Source of the DNA: Alphaproteobacteria bacterium
GTDB taxonomy: Bacteria; Pseudomonadota; Alphaproteobacteria; Rhizobiales; Beijerinckiaceae
Assembly: GCA_016869435.1 (NCBI GenBank)
Contig: VGEB01000007.1
Location: 1 to 56,998, forward strand
DNA length: 56,998 bases
Direction: 5' to 3'
Of the stretch, positions 8,632-17,783 are shown piece by piece; position 1 is the stretch's first letter, and each line of letters opens with the position of its first letter. The notes beneath the pieces are model-generated. The model worked only from the letters and a program-made list of their open reading frames with translations. It had not been told where the DNA came from and made no database searches. Made by a program: the position numbers and the translations under genes.

Positions 8632-10140
8632 CCTATCGCAATCAATCCTCGCGACCGCGCCATGGAAGCGCCGCGCCGCGCGTCCCGCTTGGCGCTGCTG
8701 GGCGCAGCGGCCGCGTTCGCGCTTGGCGCCGCCATCGGTCCGACGCCGCTGACGCCGGCTTACGCCGAAGCGCCGCTTTCGGGACCGATCGCTTCCGGCG
8801 GCCCCACGTCCTTCGCCGACATTGTCGAGCGCGTGAAACCCGCGGTCGTCGCCATCAAGGTCAAGGCGATGGAAGATTCGCAAGGCGGTATGTTCGAGAT
8901 GCCCGACATATCGCCCGACGACCCGATGTATCGTTTCTTCAAGCGTTTCGGCGAACAGGGTCAAGGCCGTCCGCAGAAACACATGACGATGTCGCAGGGC
9001 TCCGGATTCATCATCAGCCCTGACGGCTATGTCGTAACCAACAACCATGTCGTCGAACACGCCAATGAAGTCGAGGTCGCGCTCGATGACGGCCGGTCGC
9101 TGCCGGCCAAGGTGATCGGAACCGACAAGCGCACGGACTTGGCGCTGCTCAAGATCAGCGATGGCCAGAAGTTGCCCTATGTCGAGTGGGGCACGACGGC
9201 GCCGCGCGTGGGCGATTGGGTGATTGCGGTCGGCAACCCGTTTGGCCTCGGCGGCTCGGTGACCGCCGGCATCGTCTCGGCGCGCGGGCGCGACATCGGA
9301 GCCGGCCCCTATGACGATTTCCTGCAGATCGACGCGCCGGTCAATCGCGGCAACTCGGGCGGTCCCGCCTTCGACGCGCATGGCAATGTGATTGGCGTCA
9401 ACACAGCGATCTATTCGCCGTCGGGCGGTTCGATCGGCATCGGCTTCGCCATTCCGACGGAGGTCGCCAAGGACGTTGTCGCGGCTTTGAAGGACAAGGG
9501 CTCCGTGGCGCGCGGCTGGATCGGCGTCAAGATTCAGAACGTCACGCAGGAAATCGCCGACAGCATGGGGCTGAAGTCCACGAAGGGCGCGCTGATCGCG
9601 CAGCCGCAGAAGGGCGCCCCGGCCGAAGAAGCGGGCCTGAAGGCGGGCGACGTCATCGTCGCGGTCAATGGCGAGAAAATCGAGACTACACGCGATCTTG
9701 CGCGTCGTATCGCCGCACTTGGCCCCGGCAAGACGGTGGACCTGACCTATCAGCGCTCTGGCGCCGAAAAGACCGTGAAGCTCAAACTCGGCGCTTTGCC
9801 TGACGAGCAGGAAGCGCGCGCCGACGACGAAAACTTTTCCGAGCGCGGTCCGGAGCTGTCCGGCCTCGGAATTGAAGTCGTGCCGGCGACCGAGGTGCGC
9901 GGCGCGGGCCGGGAAGGGCTGCTCGTGACGGATCTCGATCCGTCAGGCCCGGCCGCGCAAAAGGGATTGCGCAGGGGCGACGTGATCGTCGAGGCCGGCG
10001 GACAGCCGGTCAGCTCCCGCCGCGATCTCGCCGCTGCGCTCGAGGCCGCGCGCAAGGACGGCCGCCGATCGGTGCTCTTGCGGGTGAAGTCTGCGGATGG
10101 GGCGAAATTCCTCGCCGTTCCCGTGAAGGGCGCCGGCTGA
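8629..10140 (+). CDS. degP: Do/DegP-type periplasmic serine endoprotease
   Basis: A 503-residue HtrA-family protease and chaperone of the periplasm that degrades misfolded envelope proteins. A signal peptide covers about residues 1-46 (hydrophobic 21-36, cleavage near AYA). The trypsin-like domain carries the catalytic triad His140 (TNNHVVEH), Asp170 (RTDLALL) and Ser243 (GNSGGP). Two PDZ domains follow (about 285-390 and 410-500), including the carboxylate-binding GWIGVKIQ. The ATG at 8629 is supported by GGAG 11 bases upstream. A second in-frame ATG at 8662 would also give a good signal peptide. A strong terminator follows, then a two-component pair that may respond to envelope stress. Confidence 0.93.
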   Translation: MPIAINPRDRAMEAPRRASRLALLGAAAAFALGAAIGPTPLTPAYAEAPLSGPIASGGPTSFADIVERVKPAVVAIKVKAMEDSQGGMFEMPDISPDDPMYRFFKRFGEQGQGRPQKHMTMSQGSGFIISPDGYVVTNNHVVEHANEVEVALDDGRSLPAKVIGTDKRTDLALLKISDGQKLPYVEWGTTAPRVGDWVIAVGNPFGLGGSVTAGIVSARGRDIGAGPYDDFLQIDAPVNRGNSGGPAFDAHGNVIGVNTAIYSPSGGSIGIGFAIPTEVAKDVVAALKDKGSVARGWIGVKIQNVTQEIADSMGLKSTKGALIAQPQKGAPAEEAGLKAGDVIVAVNGEKIETTRDLARRIAALGPGKTVDLTYQRSGAEKTVKLKLGALPDEQEARADDENFSERGPELSGLGIEVVPATEVRGAGREGLLVTDLDPSGPAAQKGLRRGDVIVEAGGQPVSSRRDLAAALEAARKDGRRSVLLRVKSADGAKFLAVPVKGAG

Positions 10141-10254
10141 GCCGGTTTAAGGAACTTCTTGCGTAGAGACCGCGACACACTGCACCCGCCCGCAGCCGGT
10201 CTCCGCAACGAAGAGCGTCGGGCAGAGCCAGTCCCCTCCTGGCTCCCGAACGCG

Positions 10255-10293
10255 GGCAGGCCGGCGCACAATGCGCCGGCCTGCCGTTTTTTT
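10255..10293 (+). terminator. Intrinsic terminator after the Do protease
   Basis: The stem GGCAGGCCGGCGCA (10255-10268) pairs fully with TGCGCCGGCCTGCC (10272-10285) around a CAA loop, and seven T follow at 10287-10293. It lies only 22 bases ahead of the response regulator start, so it may act as an attenuator within a protease/two-component transcript. Confidence 0.88.
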
Positions 10294-10315
10294 GCAATCT
10301 CGGATATAGAGAATC

Positions 10316-10999
10316 ATGCGCATACTGATTATTGAAGATGATAGCGAGGCGAGCGAATACCTCGTCAAGGCCTTCCGCGAACAAGGGCATGTCGCCGAAC
10401 ATGCCGCCGACGGGCTTGCCGGCTATGGCCGCGCCAGCGAAGGCGACTATGACGTGCTCATCGTCGACAGGATGCTTCCGAAGATGGACGGTCTGTCGCT
10501 GATCTCGGGCTTACGCGAGCAAGGCGTCGAAACGCCCGCGCTCATTCTTTCCGCCCTTGGCCAAGTGGATGACCGCGTGAAGGGTCTGCGCGCCGGCGGC
10601 GACGACTATTTGCCGAAGCCTTATGCCTTCTCCGAGCTGCTGGCGCGCGTCGAGGCGCTGTCGCGCCGTCGCGTCGGCCCCAAAGGCGAAGAAACCCAAT
10701 ATCGCGTTGGCGATCTGGAGCTCGATCGCTTGTCGCACAAGGTGTCGGTGGCCGGCCAGGAGGTCGCGCTTCAGCCCCGTGAATTCCGGCTGCTCGAATA
10801 TCTGATGAAGCATGCAGGGCAGGTGGTGACTCGCACCATGCTGCTCGAAAATGTCTGGGACTACCATTTCGATCCGCAGACCAACGTCATCGACGTGCAT
10901 ATTTCGCGTTTGCGCTCCAAGATCGACAAAGGCCGCGAGAACCCGCTTCTGCATACGATCCGCGGCGCCGGGTATATGATCCGTGACGGCGCTCGGTAA
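10316..10999 (+). CDS. OmpR-family response regulator
   Basis: A 227-residue DNA-binding response regulator. The receiver domain has the acidic pocket EDD (7-9), phosphoacceptor Asp51 (IVDRMLP) and Lys101 (YLPKPY). The C-terminal winged helix (about 130-225) includes LQPREFRLLEYLMKHAGQVV and the recognition-helix region NVIDVHISRLRSKID. It is paired with the histidine kinase that starts inside its 3' end. The targets are not visible, but the placement after a periplasmic protease suggests envelope-stress signalling. A TATAGA box at 10305-10310 would put transcription initiation at about the start codon, so a leaderless message is possible. Confidence 0.94.
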   Translation: MRILIIEDDSEASEYLVKAFREQGHVAEHAADGLAGYGRASEGDYDVLIVDRMLPKMDGLSLISGLREQGVETPALILSALGQVDDRVKGLRAGGDDYLPKPYAFSELLARVEALSRRRVGPKGEETQYRVGDLELDRLSHKVSVAGQEVALQPREFRLLEYLMKHAGQVVTRTMLLENVWDYHFDPQTNVIDVHISRLRSKIDKGRENPLLHTIRGAGYMIRDGAR

Positions 11000-12395
11000 G
11001 CTTTTCCGGACAACGGCGTTCAAGCTTTCGATCGCCTATCTCGTGCTGTTCTCAATCGGCGCGGGGCTCGTGCTCGCTCGTGTCGGCGCGCGCGTCAAGG
11101 AGGTGCTCGACGAGCAGATCGAGCAGACCGTGGACGCCGAGATCAGGGCGCTTTCCGAACAATATTCGCAAGGCGGCCTTCGTCAGCTCGCCAATGCGGT
11201 CGAGCGCCGGGTGCGGGCGCCGGGGGGGTCGCTCTATCTGCTCTCGAGCCATTCGGGGGAGGTCATCGTCGGCAATATCGAGCCGCCGGCGTTCACGCCC
11301 TCGGGCGGCACCGAGCTCGTCGAGACGACCTATGAGCGACGCGGCGAGCCGGGGATCAAGCATCCGGCGTTGTTGCGGCTGTTCCTTCTTCCGGGCGGCT
11401 TTCGACTGCTCATCGGCCACGATATCGAAGACCATGAAGTGCTGCGCGGCATCTTGCGCCGTGCGCTCGGCGTGTCGCTGTTCTGGCTGGCGCTCGTAGG
11501 CGCCTTCGGCGGTCTTTTTGTCGCGCATCGCATGTTGGAGCGCGTCGACGTCATGTCGGCCTCGGCGCGCCGCATCATGGCGGGCGATATGCATGAGCGA
11601 CTGGCGATTACCGGCGCCGGCGACGAGCTTGACCGTCTGGCCGAAAACTTCAACGCGATGCTCGAGCGCATCAGCGAGCTGATGGCCGGTTTGCGCGAAG
11701 TTTCCGACAATATCGCCCATGACCTCAAGACGCCTCTCACCCGGCTGCGCAACCGCGCCGAGGCGGCGTTGCGGGCGGGCTCCGGCAACGGCGAGCATCG
11801 CGAGGCGCTCGCTGCCGTCATTGAAGAATCCGACAATCTGATCGGCGTGTTCAACGCCCTGTTGATGATCGCGCGCGCTGAGGCGGGCTATTCGAGCGAC
11901 AACATGGCCGCATTTGACGCCGACGCCGTCGTGCGCGACATCGCCGAAATGTACGAACCCGTCGCCGAAGAGCAAGGCGCGCGTCTCGACGTTACGACCC
12001 AAGAGGGGTTAACGGTCACCGGCAGCCGCGAACTGCTCGGGCAGGCGCTCGTGAACCTTGTCGACAATGCGTTGAAATATGGCGCGACAGGTGAGGATCG
12101 GCGCATTGGCGTGGACGCGCGGCGCGTCTGCGACCGCGTCGAGATTATCGTCTCCGATCGCGGTCCCGGCATTGCGCCATCGGATCGCGAACGAGTCGTC
12201 GGGCGCTTCGTGCGGCTTGAGAATTCGCGTTCTCGCCCAGGCTCAGGTCTGGGATTGTCTCTCGCCGCGGCGGTCGCGCGCATGCATCATGGCGCGTTGC
12301 GGATCGAAGACAATGCGCCGGGTCTGCGCGTCGCGCTGTCCTTGCCGGCGATGCGGATGACGGCAGGCCCGCCGGCGCGGATGGAGCGCGCCTGA
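10983..12395 (+). CDS. HAMP-domain sensor histidine kinase
   Basis: A 470-residue inner-membrane sensor kinase, the partner of the preceding response regulator. It starts with GTG, overlapping that gene by 17 bases. Membrane segments lie at about 13-33 and 161-181, bounding a periplasmic sensor loop of about 125 residues. A HAMP domain follows (about 182-235), then HisKA with phosphoacceptor His246 (NIAHDLKTPLTRLRN), and HATPase_c with N box NLVDNALKYG, G1 SDRGPGI and G2 GSGLGLSLAAAVA. The periplasmic loop has no domain I recognise. The last 109 bases overlap the 3' end of the convergent PAS kinase gene. Confidence 0.93.
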   Translation: MTALGKLFRTTAFKLSIAYLVLFSIGAGLVLARVGARVKEVLDEQIEQTVDAEIRALSEQYSQGGLRQLANAVERRVRAPGGSLYLLSSHSGEVIVGNIEPPAFTPSGGTELVETTYERRGEPGIKHPALLRLFLLPGGFRLLIGHDIEDHEVLRGILRRALGVSLFWLALVGAFGGLFVAHRMLERVDVMSASARRIMAGDMHERLAITGAGDELDRLAENFNAMLERISELMAGLREVSDNIAHDLKTPLTRLRNRAEAALRAGSGNGEHREALAAVIEESDNLIGVFNALLMIARAEAGYSSDNMAAFDADAVVRDIAEMYEPVAEEQGARLDVTTQEGLTVTGSRELLGQALVNLVDNALKYGATGEDRRIGVDARRVCDRVEIIVSDRGPGIAPSDRERVVGRFVRLENSRSRPGSGLGLSLAAAVARMHHGALRIEDNAPGLRVALSLPAMRMTAGPPARMERA

Positions 12396-14731
12396 GGGGG
12401 GACTTTGCCCGGCGCGCCCGGATGCTCGGTGGCGCGCGTCTTTAGCGTCGTCACCGTCGCGGATGCGGCAGGCAGCCGCATCATGACGATCGTCCCTTCG
12501 CCAAGACGCGAGCGGAAACGCAGCGCGCCGCCGTGCAGTTCGATGAGGGCGCGGGCGATGGCGAGGCCGAGCCCGGATCCGCGCATGCCGTTTTCGATCA
12601 AATTCGCGCATTGCTCAAAAGGCTTCCCGAGCTTGGGTATCGCGCATGGGTCGACGCCGCGTCCGGAATCTTCGACATAGACATCGATCGCGCCGCCATG
12701 CGCGCGCGCGCGCACCCGCACCGATTGTCCTCTCTCGCTGAATTTTACGGCGTTGGACAGAAAGATGCCGAGCGTTTTGACGATCGCGCTTTCATCGCCG
12801 ACGCAGCGCAAAGTCTCGCTCGCGTCGGCGACGATCTCGATATCCTTGAGTTCGGCGCCCACACGCCAGACGGCGATCGCTCTGCGCATCGCCTCGGCGA
12901 CGTTGATTTCACGCTCGGTCAGCCTCACGAGGCCAGCTTCGAGACGCGACATGTCGAGGATATCGGACAGCACTTCGTTGAGGTAGGAGCCGCCCTGGCG
13001 TATGCCGCTGCAATATTCCAGATATTTCGGCGAGCCGAGCGCGCCGAACGGCTCCGCCTCCATCATCTCCGAAAAGCCGATGATGGCGTTGAGCGGCGTG
13101 CGTAGCTCATGGCTCATATTGGCGAGGAATTCCGACTTCGCCACATAGGCGGCTTCCGCCTCCGCCTTCTGATGATGGTATTGCTCGGCGAGCGTCGCGA
13201 GCTGCTGCGCCTGCATTTCTAGAGTCTGCCGCGAACGGGTGAGGTCGGCGACGCTTGCCGTGAGGCGACGCTCAGATTCACGCAGCCTTTCCTCATTGCG
13301 CTTGAGCGCGGTGATGTCGGCGCCGACCGATACATAGCCGCCATCCTTGGTGCGGCGCTCGTTGATCTGAAGCCAGCGCCCGTCGACAAGCTGCGCCTCA
13401 TAGGTGCGGGCGTCTGGCGACGGACCGTCGGGCGGGGCGATCTCGGTTCTGATCAGCGGCGCGGTGGCGCAGTTCATGACCTGCCGATAACTCGCGCCGG
13501 TCGTCGCCGCGTCGGCCGAGAGGCCGTGCAGAGCGAGAAATTTCGAGTTGCAGGTGACCAGTCGGTTCTTGGAGTCCCACAGCACGAAGGCTTCCGAGAT
13601 GGCGTCGATGGCGTCGCGCAGGCGCAGATTGGCCATCTTGGTATATTCGGCGAGCGCGCGCTGCTCGGAAATGTCGATGGCGATTCCAACGAGGTGCTTT
13701 CCGGCATCGCGACTTTCTTCGACGATCTGCGCCCGGGCGCGCAACCAGATCCATTCGCCGTCGGCGTTCTTCAGTCGGAATTCGTGATCGACGCTGTTGG
13801 CTCGCGACCCCGCGATCATGTCGGCGATCGTTTCGAAGTCGCCGTCTTCCGGATGGAGCATTTCGCTCAATTCTGCGAAAGAGAGAAAACGACGCTCGGC
13901 GGCAAGCCCCAGCATCTCATACATCGAATCCGACCAATAGATACGGCCGCGGCTGATATCCCACTCCCAAAGGCCGCAGCGACCGCGGGAAAGCGCCGCC
14001 TCGAGGCGCCTGCGGATCAGCGTATTGGCGCGTTCGACCTCTTGACGACGGCGAGTCTGGCGGAAATAGGCGAGCACGATGAGAAGCAGCAGCAGCGTGG
14101 CGCCGGCGAAAATCAGGGCGTAGCGCGAAGCGATGACGCGCCATTCGTTGAGCACATTGTCGACCGGATAGATCATCGCCACCTGGCCGAAGGGCGCCGG
14201 CAGCTTTCTGACGCTCACCAGCGCAGGAACGCCTTCAGGCAAAGTGACGCGCATCACCCCCGCGCTATCGGCGAAGTCGACGAGCGCCTGTTCGGCGCCG
14301 AGCGCCTCCGACAGCGTTAGATCCTTGGAAGGAATTGGCGGAAGGGCTGCGGCGATCCGGCCGCGCTCGTCCGTCACCAGAATGCGGCGGCCGCGAGAAA
14401 GCGCCCCATGCGGCACCAGCCGATCAAGCGACGCGGCGGAAGGCTTTTGGACATCGGCCGTCAGCTTGTCGCGCAGGTCGAGCGAGACGGCGCGCGCAAA
14501 AAGCTCAAGATCGTCGATGGCCTGTTCGACCAGACGATCCTGCATCGTGCTGGCCAGCGATACGACAAAGGCGCCGAGAGAAACGAAGCAAATCGCGCAG
14601 GCGGCAAGCGCCAAAGGCCGCAACCAGGCGAAGTCCTTCAGCCCGGTCGCGCCATCCTCATCGAATCGATACGCCCCCCACACCGTATGGGCGTGAGTCT
14701 TCACGCGGGCAGCGGGAGCGCGCGCCATCAA
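12287..14731 (-). CDS. PAS-domain sensor histidine kinase
   Basis: An 814-residue membrane kinase. Membrane segments at about 38-62 and 204-223 flank an extracytoplasmic sensor region. Two PAS domains follow (about 243-358, with a PAC-like HLVGIAIDISEQ, and about 370-478), then a coiled coil (480-530). HisKA has His541 in ANMSHELRTPLNAIIGF, and HATPase_c ends with GSGLGLAIARALIELHGG (718-735). The arrangement resembles alphaproteobacterial PleC/PdhS-like kinases, but I would not name it. Residues 757-814 form an unusual low-complexity Arg/Ala/Pro tail after the ATPase domain, and residues 779-814 are encoded opposite the other kinase gene. No response regulator is adjacent. Confidence 0.92.
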   Translation of the reverse strand: MMARAPAARVKTHAHTVWGAYRFDEDGATGLKDFAWLRPLALAACAICFVSLGAFVVSLASTMQDRLVEQAIDDLELFARAVSLDLRDKLTADVQKPSAASLDRLVPHGALSRGRRILVTDERGRIAAALPPIPSKDLTLSEALGAEQALVDFADSAGVMRVTLPEGVPALVSVRKLPAPFGQVAMIYPVDNVLNEWRVIASRYALIFAGATLLLLLIVLAYFRQTRRRQEVERANTLIRRRLEAALSRGRCGLWEWDISRGRIYWSDSMYEMLGLAAERRFLSFAELSEMLHPEDGDFETIADMIAGSRANSVDHEFRLKNADGEWIWLRARAQIVEESRDAGKHLVGIAIDISEQRALAEYTKMANLRLRDAIDAISEAFVLWDSKNRLVTCNSKFLALHGLSADAATTGASYRQVMNCATAPLIRTEIAPPDGPSPDARTYEAQLVDGRWLQINERRTKDGGYVSVGADITALKRNEERLRESERRLTASVADLTRSRQTLEMQAQQLATLAEQYHHQKAEAEAAYVAKSEFLANMSHELRTPLNAIIGFSEMMEAEPFGALGSPKYLEYCSGIRQGGSYLNEVLSDILDMSRLEAGLVRLTEREINVAEAMRRAIAVWRVGAELKDIEIVADASETLRCVGDESAIVKTLGIFLSNAVKFSERGQSVRVRARAHGGAIDVYVEDSGRGVDPCAIPKLGKPFEQCANLIENGMRGSGLGLAIARALIELHGGALRFRSRLGEGTIVMMRLPAASATVTTLKTRATEHPGAPGKVPPQARSIRAGGPAVIRIAGKDSATRRPGALSSIRNAP

Positions 14732-14852
14732 AAGCCTCCGAAATGATTGTGATGCAAACGCGGCTGTACGCCCGAATCACCTTCATTCGAATCTCTCGAG
14801 GCGCTTTTGTCCAGACCTTAACGCAAAGTTAACGAAACTTTTTTTTGCGGCC

Positions 14853-17489
14853 TCAGCCGAGCGCCCTTGTGGCGATGTCGCGCAGGTCCGCTGAGAGGTT
14901 CTCCTGCGCGACGATATGCTTGAGTCGAGCCTCAATGAGGCCGCGTCGTCGCGACTCCATCGTGCGCCATGAACGCAACGCCGAAAGAAGACGGGCCGAC
15001 AATTGCGGATTCTTCGGGTCGACTTCGAGAACGACGCTGGTCAGCAGATCGTAGCCCGACCCGTCCAGCGCGTGAAAGCGGATGAGATTGCCGTTCGCGA
15101 AGGCGCCGATCAGCGCGCGTACGCGGTTGGGATTGGCGAGCGAGAATTCGCGATGAGTCATCAGGCCCAACACGCGCTGCGTCGTCGCTGCTTCCGGAAT
15201 CATCGCCTGCAGCGAGAACCATTTGTCGATGACGAGCGCATCTCCAGCGTATTGCGAATAGAAGCGGGCGAACGCCTCTTCGCGCGCAGGGCCGCCCAGA
15301 ATCGCCAATGTCGCAAGCGCGGCGAGCTTGTCGGTCATGTTGCCCGCAGCTTCGAACTGCGCAATGGCCAGCGTGCGTCCTTTGTCGGGGTCTCCGGCGG
15401 CCAAGAGGTCGAGCGCCACGTTGCGCAGGGCGCGCCGGCCTGCGCTTGCTGCGTCCGGCGTATAGGCGCCGGAGTCAGCGAAGCGCCGGTAGATGGCGTC
15501 GAGCTCCGAGCCGAGCGACCTGCCGATTTCGGCGCGAAGCGCCATGCGCGCGTCAAACAGAACGTCAGGATCGACGTTAGTCGCCTTTTCGCGCGCGAGG
15601 TCGATGTCCGACGGCAGCGACAACGCCTGCGCGACAAGCGCCGGATCGTCCTCAGCGCTGGCCAGCAACGATCGCAGCGCGTCGCTGAGTCCCCTCGCAT
15701 CGAGCGCGCCGGTTTCGAGACGGCCGAAAATCGCTCGCAACGCCAGGCCTTGCGCCGCCTGCCAGCGATTGAAAGGGTCGTCGTCACAGGCGAGCAAGCG
15801 TTCGAGATCTTCGCTTGCGGGCGCAGGCTCGAGGCGCACGGGCGCGGAAAAGCCGCGCAGCAGCGAAACGACCGGCCGCGACGGGATTTCACGAAAGCGA
15901 ATGACGCGCTCGGCGGCGTCGAGTTCGATCAGGCCGCGGGCAAGTTCGGTCGGGGTTGCGTCGTCGCCGACGAGATCGAGCTTTTGGCCATTTTCGCCAA
16001 AGAGCGCGAGCGCGATCGGAATGACGACGGGCTTCTTCTCGCTTTGGCCGGGCGTCGGCGCCGTCTCCTGACGGAACTTCAAAGTGAAGGTCTTGGCGAT
16101 GGCGTCATAGTCGCCCGCTGTCGTCACGACCGGCGTGCCCGCCTGACTGTACCAAAGCGCGAAATGCTTAAGGTCCCGGCTCGACGCCGCGGCGAAGCAG
16201 GAAAGAAAATCTTCGATTGTCGCGGCCGTCCCGTCGAAGCGCTCGAAATAGAGGTCCATGCCGCGGCGGAAAGTTTCCTCGCCGATCAGCATTCTCAGCA
16301 TGCGGATGATTTCCGCGCCTTTCTCGTAAACGGTCGCCGTATAGAAATTGTTGATCTCCTGATAGACGTCCGGACGCACGGGATGCGCGAGCGGACCGGC
16401 GTCTTCGGGGAATTGCGCAAGGCGCAGGCCGCGCACGTCGCCGATTCTCTCCACGGCGCGCGACCGCATGTCGGCGGAAAACTCCTGGTCGCGAAAAACC
16501 GTCAGTCCTTCCTTAAGGCAGAGTTGGAACCAGTCGCGGCAAGTGATGCGATTGCCAGTCCAATTGTGGAAATATTCATGCGCGATGACGCCTTCGATGC
16601 CGGCGTAATCGCCGTCAGTCGCAGTGTCGGCAGAGGCGAGCACATATTTGTCGTTGAAGATATTGAGGCCCTTGTTCTCCATCGCGCCCATGTTGAAGTC
16701 GGAGACGGCGACGATGTTGAACACGTCGAGATCATATTCGCGGCCGAATTTCTCTTCGTCCCATCGCATCGAGCGTTTCAGCGCGTCCATAGCGTAGCCG
16801 GCGCGCGGTTCCTTGCCGTGTTCGACATAGATGGCGAGATCGACCTCGCGTCCCGACATCGTCGTAAATTTGTCGCGCACGACGCCGAGATCGCCACCGA
16901 CGAGCGCGAAGAGATAAGAGGGCTTGCGGAAAGGATCGCGCCATATGGCGTAGTGGCGATTGGTTCCGTCGATGTCGCCTTGCTCCACGGGATTGCCGTT
17001 CGACAGAAGGATCGGCGCTTCGCTCTTTTCGGCTTCGATGCGCGTCGTGTAAACGCTCAATACGTCCGGCCGGTCGAGGAAATAGGTGATGCGGCGAAAT
17101 CCTTGCGCCTCGCACTGCGTGCAATAAGCGGAGCCGGAACGATAGAGTCCCGAGAGCTGCGTATTGCCGTTGGGATTGAGCTCGGTCTCGATGTCCAGCG
17201 TAAAGGGCGAGTCGGGGACTTTGGCGAGGGTCAAACGATCAGGCGTCGCCTCGAAGTCGCCAGGACCGAGCGTCGCGCCGTCGAGCCTGACGCCGAGCAG
17301 GCTCAGATCGTCGCCGTCGAGCGCAAGCGGCGCGCTGGGATTGCCGGCAGGATTGCGGCGCAACGCCAAGCGCGCGACGACTCGAGTGCTTGTCGGATGC
17401 AGCCTGAAGTCGAGTTCGACCGAATCGATTTGGAAGTCGGCGGGACGGTAATCGGCGAGCCGAATGGCGGCGGTCGAAGGATGACGCAT
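14853..17489 (-). CDS. pepN: Aminopeptidase N (M1 family)
   Basis: An 878-residue zinc aminopeptidase that removes N-terminal residues from peptides in the cytosol. The exopeptidase motif GAMEN is at 268-272. The zinc site HEYFH (304-308) with Glu327 gives HEXXH-X18-E. The N-terminal beta domain (about 1-190) and the long helical C-terminal domain match bacterial PepN of the gamma/alphaproteobacterial type, whose usual length is about 870-890. The ATG at 17489 begins a plausible N-terminus. It is an isolated gene, divergent from the efflux operon. Confidence 0.96.
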   Translation of the reverse strand: MRHPSTAAIRLADYRPADFQIDSVELDFRLHPTSTRVVARLALRRNPAGNPSAPLALDGDDLSLLGVRLDGATLGPGDFEATPDRLTLAKVPDSPFTLDIETELNPNGNTQLSGLYRSGSAYCTQCEAQGFRRITYFLDRPDVLSVYTTRIEAEKSEAPILLSNGNPVEQGDIDGTNRHYAIWRDPFRKPSYLFALVGGDLGVVRDKFTTMSGREVDLAIYVEHGKEPRAGYAMDALKRSMRWDEEKFGREYDLDVFNIVAVSDFNMGAMENKGLNIFNDKYVLASADTATDGDYAGIEGVIAHEYFHNWTGNRITCRDWFQLCLKEGLTVFRDQEFSADMRSRAVERIGDVRGLRLAQFPEDAGPLAHPVRPDVYQEINNFYTATVYEKGAEIIRMLRMLIGEETFRRGMDLYFERFDGTAATIEDFLSCFAAASSRDLKHFALWYSQAGTPVVTTAGDYDAIAKTFTLKFRQETAPTPGQSEKKPVVIPIALALFGENGQKLDLVGDDATPTELARGLIELDAAERVIRFREIPSRPVVSLLRGFSAPVRLEPAPASEDLERLLACDDDPFNRWQAAQGLALRAIFGRLETGALDARGLSDALRSLLASAEDDPALVAQALSLPSDIDLAREKATNVDPDVLFDARMALRAEIGRSLGSELDAIYRRFADSGAYTPDAASAGRRALRNVALDLLAAGDPDKGRTLAIAQFEAAGNMTDKLAALATLAILGGPAREEAFARFYSQYAGDALVIDKWFSLQAMIPEAATTQRVLGLMTHREFSLANPNRVRALIGAFANGNLIRFHALDGSGYDLLTSVVLEVDPKNPQLSARLLSALRSWRTMESRRRGLIEARLKHIVAQENLSADLRDIATRALG

Positions 17490-17783
17490 ATTGTCCTCAG
17501 GGCTAGGGCCATGGTTTTCCGGTGATTATAGAACCAGCGTCGTCATTTGCGACTGGAAGACGCGCCGAAGCGGGCCCGCGCCGGGGAATTCTCTGAAAAA
17601 GGGCCGCCGCCAGACCGAAATGCCTTGAGCATGTCGAGGCGTCCGGGCAAAATCGGGCCGTAGCGGCGCCGAAAAAATCTGGCGTCCGCCACGCGCATCG
17701 CCTCGGCGCACGCCGCTTCGCCTCTGGAACGGGGCCGCCGGCTTCGACGGCGCAAGCGCCGGTGGCCTGCAAAGCGAAGGTTC
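17490..17783. other. Gap between pepN and the efflux operon
   Basis: About 294 bases without a gene I would defend. Short Arg-rich frames occur on the reverse strand but look like frame shadows or decayed sequence. Divergent promoters for pepN and the efflux genes must lie here, but I could not identify good -35/-10 pairs. Confidence 0.5.

Noticed and set aside
15003-17525. An 840-codon open frame on the forward strand opposite pepN
   Set aside because: High-GC codon bias leaves antisense frames open. The translation is Arg/Ala/Val-rich without domain motifs, while the reverse strand encodes an intact PepN with all active-site residues.
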